This document shows, piece after piece, positions 33,843 through 40,945 of a stretch of DNA of 64,000 nucleotides. Positions within the stretch are counted from its first letter, which is position 1, and each line of letters opens with the position of its first letter. The translations under genes were made by a program, and so were the position numbers. The notes under the pieces were generated by a model, which had not been told where the DNA came from, searched no databases, and worked only from the letters and a program-made list of their open reading frames with translations. The stretch spans positions 1,798,001 to 1,862,000 of the forward strand of contig JAGTTO010000001.1 of NCBI GenBank assembly GCA_018223435.1, in the 5' to 3' direction. The DNA is from Lachnospiraceae bacterium Marseille-Q4251. GTDB lineage: Bacteria; Bacillota; Clostridia; Lachnospirales; Lachnospiraceae.

Positions 33843-34047
33843 ATGATACCAGTGTCAAAAGGTCAAAAAGCTGTTCGTGCTTGCACGATAAGGCTTTTGA
33901 ACTTGGGACACGCCAAATATGAGAAAGTAGCGATTTACGCAGTAAATCAGCGGATTTCGAATATTTGGAGGATTGCGGAAGCTGCGTAGTAGCGTAGCAA
34001 TCCGGGTATCAAATGAGTGTCAAAAGACCTTTTGACACTCATATCAT
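33843..34047. repeat. MITE-like element, 205 bp with 22-bp terminal inverted repeats
   Basis: The ends ATGATACCAGTGTCAAAAGG and, inverted, ATGATATGAGTGTCAAAAGG match at 20 of 22 positions. Inside are three hairpins: CGTGCTTGCACG, GATTTAC-GCA-GTAAATC and GGATTGCGGAAGCTGC...GCAATCC. No coding potential is seen. The third hairpin reappears at 42678-42711. The size, ends and lack of a gene fit a non-autonomous mobile or structured repeat. Confidence 0.7.
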
Positions 34048-34078
34048 GTTATCCATGCATATGTTACCCTAAAACATG

Positions 34079-34119
34079 TTGTATACAATCTGTAATCAAA
34101 TTCTCATTCTTGTATACAA
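34079..34119. promoter_or_regulatory. Pair of TTGTATACAA palindromes
   Basis: Two perfect 10-bp palindromes, at 34079-34088 and 34110-34119, are 31 bp (three helical turns) apart. The shape resembles GntR-family operators. No start codon follows within range on either strand, as both flanks are 3' ends or repeat DNA, so a target gene is unclear. Confidence 0.4.
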
Positions 34120-34132
34120 TCCTCATCTCGGC

Positions 34133-34756
34133 TTATAACCACTCGGATTTCTCTTCCGGCTCTTCGGTGGTTTCGGTCTCATCGGCGTATGTTTCCTCGG
34201 CAGGCTCTTCTTCGGAGACTTCCTCGGCAGCCTCGTCGTCAGCTTCTACAGCTTCATCCTCTGTCTCGTAAGCTTCCTCATCTTCTGCTGCGTCTTCGGT
34301 CTCCCCGGCTTCCGTTTCGCCAGTTGTTTCTTCTTCGGACTCGGTCATTTCGCCGTTTTTTTTAGCCTCTTCTTCCTCGTCCTCATCTACAACGCGCATC
34401 TCTGCCTCTGCCACAGACTCTTTTTTCGCCTGAGCTTCTGCTTCTCTGCGAACACGCTCTTCTTCTGCCCGGGCAGCGCTCTCAGCCTCGACTCTGCTGA
34501 TCTCATCCTGAAGACCTGCAATCTTGTCATTGCTGTCTTTAATCTGGCTCACGAGCTCGGCCAGTTCCTCAGCTGCATCATCCTGAAATTTATCATAATA
34601 TTCTCTTCCCAGGTTCTCGTAGATCTTGCTCAGTTTGCGGTTTTCGTCAGCGATCTGAAGTTTTAAGCTTCCGATGTCAGTTACTTCCTTTGCTTTCCGT
34701 ACGGCCACACGGCTCACGCCGGAAAGTTTCTTGCTCAGTTCATCAAAAAATGCCAT
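34133..34756 (-). CDS. Coiled-coil protein with long acidic tail
   Basis: A 207-residue protein. The first 100 residues (MAFFDELSKKLSG, then LADENRKLSKIYENLGREYY-like helices and KIAGLQDEISRVEAESAARAEEER) form a predicted coiled coil. This N-terminal type is widespread in Clostridia, where it is often followed by a zinc ribbon; here the C-terminal half is instead almost entirely Glu/Asp/Ala/Thr. There is no signal peptide. The ATG has AAGGAGG. It follows the dehydrogenase gene by 13 bp and is probably cotranscribed with it. Function is unknown. Confidence 0.75.
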   Translation of the reverse strand: MAFFDELSKKLSGVSRVAVRKAKEVTDIGSLKLQIADENRKLSKIYENLGREYYDKFQDDAAEELAELVSQIKDSNDKIAGLQDEISRVEAESAARAEEERVRREAEAQAKKESVAEAEMRVVDEDEEEEAKKNGEMTESEEETTGETEAGETEDAAEDEEAYETEDEAVEADDEAAEEVSEEEPAEETYADETETTEEPEEKSEWL

Positions 34757-34769
34757 AGTCTCATCCTCC

Positions 34770-35699
34770 TTATTTTATCTCTTCTATGTTTCTATATACA
34801 CACCTCATCAGCCTTTCCCGGGTTTCTACCGGAGCCCAGGCCATGTGCGGCGTAATAATCAGCTTTCTGCTGTCCTTGATGGCAAAGAGAGGATTTTCCG
34901 GACGCATAGGTTCCTGACAGAGGACATCCAATCCGGCTCCGGCGATCTCTCCCTCCTTCAGGGCGTCCGCCAGATCCTGTTCCACCACAAGGCCGCCTCT
35001 GGCTACATTCACCAGAAAAGCGCTTTTCTTCATTTTCCGGAAGGCTTCCCGGTTCATGATTCCTTCGGTGTCCGGATTCAGCGGCGCATGAAGGGAAATC
35101 ACATCGGAGCGCTTCAAAAGCTCCTCAAAATCCACCCGCTCATAGGGCTGATCCGTATTTCTTCCGGAAGTAGAATAATAGATCACATGGCAGCCAAAGG
35201 CCTCGGCAATGGACGCTACCCGCTGACCGATGGCTCCCATACCGACAATCCCCCAGGTCTTCCCGTCCAGCTCGGAGAATTTTTCATCAAAATGAGAAAA
35301 ACCGGGATTCGTACAGTAGGCTCCTGACTTTACATAGTTGTCATAGTAAGCCAGCCGGTGGAGCACATAGAAAAGCAGGGCGAAGGTATGCTGCGCCACC
35401 GCATTCGTGGAATAGCCTGCCACGTTTTTTACCTGGATTCCATGGGAATTGGTATAGTCAAAATCGATATTATTCATGCCGGTGGCGGTGAGAGCCACCA
35501 GTTTCAGATGGAATGCACCGGAAAGAGTCGCTTCATTCATCGGAATCTTGTTGACGATGATCACATCCGCATCCCTGATCCGCTCCGGAACCTCCTCCGG
35601 CTTTGTCAGTTCGTAAAAGGTCACATGTCCGAGCTCTGAAAAATAGCTGAGATCCAGATCATTGCCCAGAGAACCTTTTTCTAGAAAAACAATCTCCAT
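34770..35699 (-). CDS. D-2-hydroxyacid dehydrogenase (NAD-dependent)
   Basis: A 309-residue cytoplasmic oxidoreductase of the glycerate dehydrogenase/D-isomer family. The Rossmann motif is GIVGMGAIGQRV near residue 148. The catalytic Arg is in NVARGGLV, the Glu in LDVLCQEP and the His in ITPHMAW. The start at the ATG of MEIVFLEKG is supported by GGGAG; a longer frame adds an unlikely 22 residues. The substrate could be hydroxypyruvate, glyoxylate or a branched 2-oxoacid; sequence alone does not decide. It lies 66 bp after pgi on the same strand. Confidence 0.9.
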   Translation of the reverse strand: MEIVFLEKGSLGNDLDLSYFSELGHVTFYELTKPEEVPERIRDADVIIVNKIPMNEATLSGAFHLKLVALTATGMNNIDFDYTNSHGIQVKNVAGYSTNAVAQHTFALLFYVLHRLAYYDNYVKSGAYCTNPGFSHFDEKFSELDGKTWGIVGMGAIGQRVASIAEAFGCHVIYYSTSGRNTDQPYERVDFEELLKRSDVISLHAPLNPDTEGIMNREAFRKMKKSAFLVNVARGGLVVEQDLADALKEGEIAGAGLDVLCQEPMRPENPLFAIKDSRKLIITPHMAWAPVETRERLMRCVYRNIEEIK

Positions 35700-35765
35700 A
35701 ATTCTCCCGTTTTTTAAAGAAGGGCACGACAAGACAACCCTGCCGCACCCTCCTGTTTTTTTCAA

Positions 35766-37115
35766 TTACAGTCTTTTTAAGAGCTCTTCTCTTTCTTTCT
35801 CGTAGCCCGGTTTGCCAAGGAGAGCAAACATATTCTTCTTGTAGCTCTCAACGCCCGGCTGGTTGAAGGGATTTACTCCCAGCATGTAGCCGCTGACGCC
35901 TACTGCAAACTCGAAGAAATAGAACAGCTCACCGAGAGTGTACTCATCCTGCTTCGGGACATTGATCATCAGGTTGGGCACCTGACCATCCGTATGGGCA
36001 AGAATCGTGCCGTTCATGGCACTCTTGTTGACAAAGTCCATATCTTTGCCAGCCAGATAGTTCAGACCATCAAGGTCTACCGGCTCTTTGCCGATGGTGA
36101 TGGTGGCTTTGGGCTCGCCCACATTTACAACAGTCTCAAACATGATACGCGCGCCGTCCTGGATAAACTGACCCATGGAATGAAGATCTGTGGTCAGATC
36201 TACGGATGCGGGGAAAATACCCTTCTGGTCTTTACCCTCGGACTCGCCGTACAGCTGTTTCCACCACTCGGAAACATAATGCATGCTCGGCTCATAGTTT
36301 GCCAGAATCTCAACGGATTTTCCTTTGTTGTGAAGGATGTTACGGATTGCTGCGTAGAGGACTGCGTCGTTCTCCTCGAAGGGAGCGTTCAGTGCTCTCT
36401 CTCTTCCTGCTGCTGCGCCTTCCATCAGTTTGGTGATATCAGCGCCGCTGACAGCGATCGGAAGAAGGCCTACAGCGGTCAGTACGGAGAAACGGCCTCC
36501 TACGTCATCAGGAACAACAAAGCTCTCGTAGCCTTCCTCTGTTGCCAGATTCTTCAGGGCTCCCTTGGCCTTGTCGGTGGTAGCATAAATTCTCTTTGCT
36601 GCCTCTTCCTTACCATATTTCTTCTCAGCCATTTCCTTGAAGATACGGAAAGCGATGGCCGGCTCTGTGGTGGTACCGGATTTGGAAATAATATTTACAG
36701 AGAAATCACGGTCGCCGATCACATCGATCAGATGCTGGAGATAGGTGCTGCTGATGCTGTTTCCGCAGTAATAAATCTCCGGCGTTTTCCGAACCTCTTT
36801 CGGAAGGTTATTATAAAAGCTATGACGCAGGAACTCGATGGCAGCTCTGGCTCCCAGATAAGAACCGCCGATGCCGATCACTACCAGAACGTCGCTGTCG
36901 TTTTTGATCTTGTCGGCAGCTTTCTGGATTCTTGCAAACTCTTCTTTATCATAGTTCACCGGAAGGTCGATCCAGCCGAGGAAGTCGTTTCCAGCGCCGC
37001 TTTTCTCCACCAGGATATTTTTGGCGGTCTCAGCGATGGCCTTAATGGAAGTAATTTCATTTTCGCCAATGAACTGCATTGCTTTTGAATAGTCAAATGT
37101 AACTCTGTTTTCCAT
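35766..37115 (-). CDS. pgi: Glucose-6-phosphate isomerase
   Basis: PGI interconverts glucose-6-phosphate and fructose-6-phosphate. The 449-residue size matches Firmicutes PGI (about 450). Signatures include [49 protein letters not shown] and, at the C terminus, [15 protein letters not shown] with the active-site lysine. The ATG of MENRVTFDY is chosen because AAAGGAG is 8 bases upstream; two closer or farther Met codons fit less well. The promoter is at 37159-37187. Confidence 0.96.
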   Translation of the reverse strand: MENRVTFDYSKAMQFIGENEITSIKAIAETAKNILVEKSGAGNDFLGWIDLPVNYDKEEFARIQKAADKIKNDSDVLVVIGIGGSYLGARAAIEFLRHSFYNNLPKEVRKTPEIYYCGNSISSTYLQHLIDVIGDRDFSVNIISKSGTTTEPAIAFRIFKEMAEKKYGKEEAAKRIYATTDKAKGALKNLATEEGYESFVVPDDVGGRFSVLTAVGLLPIAVSGADITKLMEGAAAGRERALNAPFEENDAVLYAAIRNILHNKGKSVEILANYEPSMHYVSEWWKQLYGESEGKDQKGIFPASVDLTTDLHSMGQFIQDGARIMFETVVNVGEPKATITIGKEPVDLDGLNYLAGKDMDFVNKSAMNGTILAHTDGQVPNLMINVPKQDEYTLGELFYFFEFAVGVSGYMLGVNPFNQPGVESYKKNMFALLGKPGYEKEREELLKRL

Positions 37116-37158
37116 GTCCATTACTCCTTTGTGAATTATATACTTACCACTTTTTCTT

Positions 37159-37187
37159 ATTTTATCAAACTTACCGCACAGATTCAA
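37159..37187 (-). promoter_or_regulatory. Promoter of pgi
   Basis: TTGAAT (37182-37187) and TAAAAT (37159-37164) are spaced by 17 bases on the minus strand, about 44 bp before the pgi start. A TTGATA/TATAAT pair nearby has poor spacing. Confidence 0.6.
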
Positions 37188-37207
37188 GTCTATTTATCAG
37201 CGAGAGA

Positions 37208-37349
37208 GTAACTATCCGGGAGCCACTATCCCGCGAGGTGTTTTGGCATGAATATGCCAAAATCCCGAGAGTTGCACGCAAAAATCCCATCGCCAAAGGC
37301 GATTTTCATTGGATTTTCGCTCGTAACTGTGAAGATACTGAACAGTTAC
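37208..37349. repeat. TIR repeat family 1, copy B (142 bp)
   Basis: Full-length copy with a degenerate left end (GTAACTATCCGGGAGCC) and an intact right end (CTGAACAGTTAC). Internal hairpins are TTTTGGCAT-GAAT-ATGCCAAAA and ATCGCC-AAA-GGCGAT, enclosed by GCAAAAATCC/GGATTTTCGC. Its last bases supply the stop codon and final serine codon of the neighbouring gene. Confidence 0.88.
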
Positions 37350-38203
37350 GATAGGAATTCCTTCAGCACCTCCCGTATGATACGTTCCTGCTCCGCCGGG
37401 TCCATGTTTTTGAGGATTTCTGCCTTCCGCTCTTTCTCCGCCTCCGCACCGGCCGCTGCTTCCCCTACGGAGGCACGAATCCGTGAGAGATCTGCCTTGA
37501 GATCCTTCTTTTCCTGCTGCATTTTGACGGCTGCCTTTTTATTTTTTCGGAAGGGAAGCTTGTCCGCTGCCGCAGCGGCCGTCTCAAGAGGAGCAAAACT
37601 CTGCTCCCGGCTGCCGTTCGCCTGTTTGCTCTCCTCGGAAAGGGCCGGCTGACCTTTTTCCGGGGAAGCAGATTGTTTGCCGTTCTTCACAACTGCCGCC
37701 GTGTTTCCGCTGTTTTCCAGCATATCAAGAAGACCGGTCTCCAGATAGGAACGGCGGTAACGAACGTCCGTAAGACCATAGATCAGGCCCATAACTGCCG
37801 CTGCAATGCCCATAGCCCAGAGATAATTCTGCCGCAGGGCTACTCCCATCCGAAGATTTCCTGCATAATAATAGCCCACAAGGCCAAGAATCAGACTCAG
37901 AACCAGAGCCACAGCGCCTGTCCGCCGCCACTGATGCAACGTCCGGCCCAGATGGCGGTACTGATAAAGGCTCCTCTCAATAAAAGCCCGGGTATTGACG
38001 CTTCCGTCTCCCATTCTCTTCAGGAGGCCATACCTCTGCCGGATCTGACGGATAAACTTTCCTTTGGCTGCCCGCTCATTTTCCATATCTTTTGTCATCC
38101 TGCTGTAGATCCCCCAGAGCCAGATCTGGCTTATCACACCAAAAAAGCAAAGAATCCCGATTCCATAGAACAGTAAGTTCTGCTGCATCACTGTCTGTAA
38201 CAT
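37346..38203 (-). CDS. Three-TM membrane protein of unknown function
   Basis: A 285-residue protein. Membrane segments are near residues 8-30 (LLFYGIGILCFFGVISQIWL), 83-101 (VALVLSLILGLVGYYYA) and 113-132 (NYLWAMGIAAAVMGLIYGL). Between them is a basic loop with MTKDMENERAAKGKFI and YLY-type helices. The C-terminal 110 residues are charged and low complexity (Lys/Glu/Ala). The start follows AAAAGGGGG; an open frame continues 98 codons upstream through repeat copy C and is not coding. The stop codon falls within repeat copy B, so the natural C terminus may have been altered by that insertion. I do not recognise the family beyond a Lachnospiraceae feel. Confidence 0.78.
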   Translation of the reverse strand: MLQTVMQQNLLFYGIGILCFFGVISQIWLWGIYSRMTKDMENERAAKGKFIRQIRQRYGLLKRMGDGSVNTRAFIERSLYQYRHLGRTLHQWRRTGAVALVLSLILGLVGYYYAGNLRMGVALRQNYLWAMGIAAAVMGLIYGLTDVRYRRSYLETGLLDMLENSGNTAAVVKNGKQSASPEKGQPALSEESKQANGSREQSFAPLETAAAAADKLPFRKNKKAAVKMQQEKKDLKADLSRIRASVGEAAAGAEAEKERKAEILKNMDPAEQERIIREVLKEFLS

Positions 38204-38226
38204 ATGAATCCCCCTTTTGAAATGCG

Positions 38227-38367
38227 GTAACTGTTCAGGAGCCACTGTCCCGCGAGGTGTTTTGGCATGAATATGCCAAAATCCCGAGGTTTGCACGCAA
38301 AAATCCCATCGCCGAAGGCGATTTTTGTTGGATTTTTGCTCGTAACTGTGAAGATACTGAACAGTTA
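38227..38367. repeat. TIR repeat family 1, copy C (141 bp)
   Basis: The best preserved copy: left end GTAACTGTTCAG and right end CTGAACAGTTA are inverted repeats. It contains the same nested hairpins as copy B, in the same orientation. It lies in the 5' untranslated region of the membrane-protein gene, between its promoter and start codon. Confidence 0.9.
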
Positions 38368-38465
38368 TATGAAATGTGATTGTCCTGCACCAGAAGAGCC
38401 GGTCTTTCTTCTGATGCGGAAGCTTGCCCCGCGGGCAGCGGATATCATGCCCCGGTCGTAGGGCC

Positions 38466-38493
38466 ATTATAATCCATCCCAAAACTTTTGCAA
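38466..38493 (-). promoter_or_regulatory. Promoter of the three-TM protein gene
   Basis: TTGCAA (38488-38493) and TATAAT (38466-38471) with a 16-base spacer on the minus strand. It predicts a leader of about 255 bases that includes repeat copy C. The segment 38370-38460 between them holds only small hairpins (CAGAAGA/TCTTCTG). Confidence 0.7.
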
Positions 38494-38560
38494 GCATTTT
38501 CGTTTGACAAAAAACGCCTCGAAAAGGGGTTCAGGTACCTGAAGAAATGGCTGAATAACC

Positions 38561-39259
38561 TTAGATGAGCTCCAGGAAATGCTCAACCAGCTTCACGCAA
38601 TGCTCTGCGGCCTGGGCCTCGAAGGTCGGATAATCCATGCTGGCGCTGTCATCGGCCTTATCGGAGATGGCACGAAGTACCACAAAGGGAACGTCGTTTA
38701 AGTAAGCGGCCTGAGCGATGGCTGCACCTTCCATCTCGGTGCAGTAGCCCTGGAAGTTCTCGGTGATGCGATTCTTTACCGCTTTGTCTGCGATAAACTG
38801 ATCGCCGCTGACGATTCTTCCGCGGAATACCTGAATCTCAGGATTTACCTCATGGCAGGCTTTCTCAGCCAGTTCCACGAGTCTCTCATCTGCCTTGAAA
38901 GAAAAGGTGTCCATCTGAGGAATCTGTCCCAGCGGATAGCCGAAATTCACGGCGTCCATATCATGGTGAACCAGGTCTGTGGAAACCACAATATCTCCGA
39001 TATTGATCTCTGCCTTCAGGGAACCTGCGATACCGGTATTGATGACGGTATCTGCCTTAAAATCATCCACCAGGATCTGGGTGCAGACAGCCGCATTGAC
39101 TTTTCCGATGCCGCTTCTTACCACAACAACCTCTTTTCCGCCGAGAACGCCCTCACAAAATTCCATATGGGCTTTCTTTACGGTTCTTCTCACCTTCATG
39201 TGCTTTTTGAGGGTCTCTACTTCTACTTCCATCGCTCCGATGATACCTACTGTACTCAT
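38561..39259 (-). CDS. mtnN: 5'-methylthioadenosine/S-adenosylhomocysteine nucleosidase
   Basis: MtnN hydrolyses MTA and SAH to adenine and the ribosyl thioether, recycling SAM by-products. The 232-residue length is exact for the family. Motifs are GIIGAMEVEVETL at the N terminus, VINTGIAGSL, VSGDQFIAD, the purine-binding CTEMEGAAIAQAAY, and the catalytic Asp in RAISDKADDSA. The ATG has AAGGAGAG. It is transcribed alone from the promoter at 39321-39349. A 14-bp palindrome TTCAGGTACCTGAA follows its stop. Confidence 0.96.
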   Translation of the reverse strand: MSTVGIIGAMEVEVETLKKHMKVRRTVKKAHMEFCEGVLGGKEVVVVRSGIGKVNAAVCTQILVDDFKADTVINTGIAGSLKAEINIGDIVVSTDLVHHDMDAVNFGYPLGQIPQMDTFSFKADERLVELAEKACHEVNPEIQVFRGRIVSGDQFIADKAVKNRITENFQGYCTEMEGAAIAQAAYLNDVPFVVLRAISDKADDSASMDYPTFEAQAAEHCVKLVEHFLELI

Positions 39260-39320
39260 GTAAAACTCTCCTTTATCTATTTTTCCTTACTGATTCACTC
39301 GTCTATTCGTGACAGCTTTC

Positions 39321-39349
39321 AGTATAACTGAATTTCAGGGGTTTGTACA
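39321..39349 (-). promoter_or_regulatory. Promoter of mtnN
   Basis: TGTACA (39344-39349) and TATACT (39321-39326) with a 17-base spacer on the minus strand, about 60 bp before mtnN. Confidence 0.6.
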
Positions 39350-39352
39350 GAG

Positions 39353-40087
39353 TCAGACGCGGTTGATATGAAGGATATACGAGCGGTTATAGAGGCTCTT
39401 TCCGGTTTTGGGCGCGTACTCGACCATCAGGACCGTGTCCTTTCCAATAGGAAGGACGCCTCCATTTTGCAGCTTCTTCGCCGTTTTCCAGACGGGGCCG
39501 GTCTCCTGGCCTTTGTAGTTGTAACGGATGCTTACGACTTTATAATCGGAAGGAAGGGTAATCAGGAGCCTTGCCTTCTTCTGAGCGGTTTTGATACGCA
39601 CTGCCCCTGTTGACTGATTCAGTTTCCTGGTAAGATCAAGCGCTCCAAGCTTCGCGCTTTTCACAAAATCCGTGCGGAAAGTCACCTTGCAGGAGAGACG
39701 GTAAGTCTTCCTGTTCTGCTTCACGGTAAAACTTAAGACCGTCTTTTCCCCATTTTTCAGGGAACTGGCGGAGAGATAGATCTTCTTATAGGGAACGTCC
39801 GCCACCGCTTCAATATGGCGGTTGCTGGATTTGAGGTTGGTAATCACTGCTTTGGAGGAGAGATTGCCAAGGGCAAGTTCCCCCGTGCCCAGAAGATCAT
39901 AGGAGACGATGTTTTTCCGGGTCATGGGATCATGGAAAGTCTGCTTCTGGAAATAGACCGTTTTTGTCTTTGTGCAGGAAGGCTTTACCGCTGCCGCACG
40001 AACGTTTCCGAAAGGCAGGACGGCAAAAAGGCAGAGTGCCCATAAAGCAATCATGAAAAATCTGTATTTTTTCAGGTGTTTTCTCAT
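39353..40087 (-). CDS. Secreted protein of unknown function
   Basis: A 244-residue exported protein with a signal peptide (FFMIALWALCLFAVLPFGNV, cleavage after VRAAA). The mature part is rich in beta strand patterns and basic residues, with two Ig-like stretches (SKAVITNLKSSNRHIEAVAD and VLSFTVKQNRKTYRLSCKVT). No catalytic motif is visible. The start follows AAGGAG. It lies 16 bp after the cwlD-like amidase and is probably in the same operon. Function is unknown; an extracellular adhesive or wall-associated role is only a guess. Confidence 0.78.
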   Translation of the reverse strand: MRKHLKKYRFFMIALWALCLFAVLPFGNVRAAAVKPSCTKTKTVYFQKQTFHDPMTRKNIVSYDLLGTGELALGNLSSKAVITNLKSSNRHIEAVADVPYKKIYLSASSLKNGEKTVLSFTVKQNRKTYRLSCKVTFRTDFVKSAKLGALDLTRKLNQSTGAVRIKTAQKKARLLITLPSDYKVVSIRYNYKGQETGPVWKTAKKLQNGGVLPIGKDTVLMVEYAPKTGKSLYNRSYILHINRV

Positions 40088-40103
40088 AAATAATTTCTCC
40101 TTT

Positions 40104-40814
40104 TTATCCGCCGGAGGCTTCCAGATAGGCCAGAATCCCGCTGCAAAGGGCATGGGCCACCTGTTTCTGGTAGTCTTTCGTGGTCAGCTTTTCCGCTTCC
40201 TCATAATTGGAAAGAAAACCGCACTCGGCGATGACCACCGGCGTTTTTGTTTTTTTCAATATGTAATAGGTATTGTTGGCTTTGATCTCCCGGGGCCGCG
40301 TGATGGAAAGTTCCTGATTCAGGGCTTCCTGGAGGCAGGCCGCCGCCTTCTGGCCTTCGGAAGACTGCGCATGATAGAAAACCTGGGGCCCCCGGACAGA
40401 TTCTGCCGGGTAGCTGTTCTGATGGACGCTGACAGTCAGCTCCGCTCCGGCCTCGTCAATGATCGCGCAGCGGGCCCGCATATCCGCCTGTTTTTTGTTC
40501 TCATCTGATTCCTGATAAAGGCCGCCTGCATCGGACCGGGTCATGACCACCTGGATTCCGGCCTCCTCAAGACAGGCTTTCAGCTCCTCCGCAATGGCCA
40601 GATTCACCTCTTTTTCACGGGCTCCGTTAATGCCGATCTTTCCAGGATCGCTTCCGCCATGGCCGGCGTCGATGACCACCGTAGCGGTCACGGCCGCCTG
40701 TTTTTCTTTTGTCACGGCCTCCCCGGCTGTCTTTTGTATACCCCGGGTGAACAAAAGGCCCAGCCCGGCAAAAAGAAGCACCCCAAGAATGGTCTCCATA
40801 CTGATTTTTTTCAC
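40104..40814 (-). CDS. N-acetylmuramoyl-L-alanine amidase, CwlD-like
   Basis: An Amidase_3 zinc enzyme that removes peptide stems from muramic acid. Zinc ligands and the catalytic Glu are visible in VIDAGHGGSDPG, REKEVNLAIA, TVSVHQNS and VIAECGFLSN. A single N-terminal membrane segment (ILGVLLFAGLGLLF) and a length of 236 match Bacillus CwlD (237), the enzyme that starts muramic-lactam synthesis in spore cortex. I chose the GTG with AAGGAG 9 bases before it; a GTG seven codons upstream lacks a ribosome site. CwlD function would imply a sporulating ancestor. Other small membrane amidases remain possible. Confidence 0.82.
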   Translation of the reverse strand: MKKISMETILGVLLFAGLGLLFTRGIQKTAGEAVTKEKQAAVTATVVIDAGHGGSDPGKIGINGAREKEVNLAIAEELKACLEEAGIQVVMTRSDAGGLYQESDENKKQADMRARCAIIDEAGAELTVSVHQNSYPAESVRGPQVFYHAQSSEGQKAAACLQEALNQELSITRPREIKANNTYYILKKTKTPVVIAECGFLSNYEEAEKLTTKDYQKQVAHALCSGILAYLEASGG

Positions 40815-40883
40815 GCTTTCCGGCTCCTTTTTCACGATATCCAGTCTTTCCAGTGTATGAGAGAGCCTTTTCTTCTTAGAACA

Positions 40884-40940
40884 AAAACGGGGAGCCTCCG
40901 TGCAGAACCAGTCTTCTGATCCCGCGCGAAGCGCTCCCCT
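40884..40940 (-). terminator. Terminator of the GH18 gene
   Basis: On the minus strand GGGGAGCG and GGCTCCCC pair around a loop with GCGCG, followed by GTTTTTGTTC. It is directly after the GH18 stop codon. Confidence 0.75.
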
Positions 40941-40945
40941 TCTAT

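Noticed and set aside
33825..34132. A small gene in the repeat-rich intergenic region
   Set aside because: Short frames here lack ribosome sites and coincide with hairpins of the MITE-like element.
38204..38497. 98-codon N-terminal extension of the three-TM protein
   Set aside because: It reads through the promoter TATAAT and repeat copy C and has no ribosome site; the ATG at 38203 has GGGGG.
38530..38543. Rho-independent terminator of mtnN at the palindrome TTCAGGTACCTGAA
   Set aside because: The palindrome is perfect but the T run is separated from it by an unpaired stretch, so I do not call a terminator with confidence.
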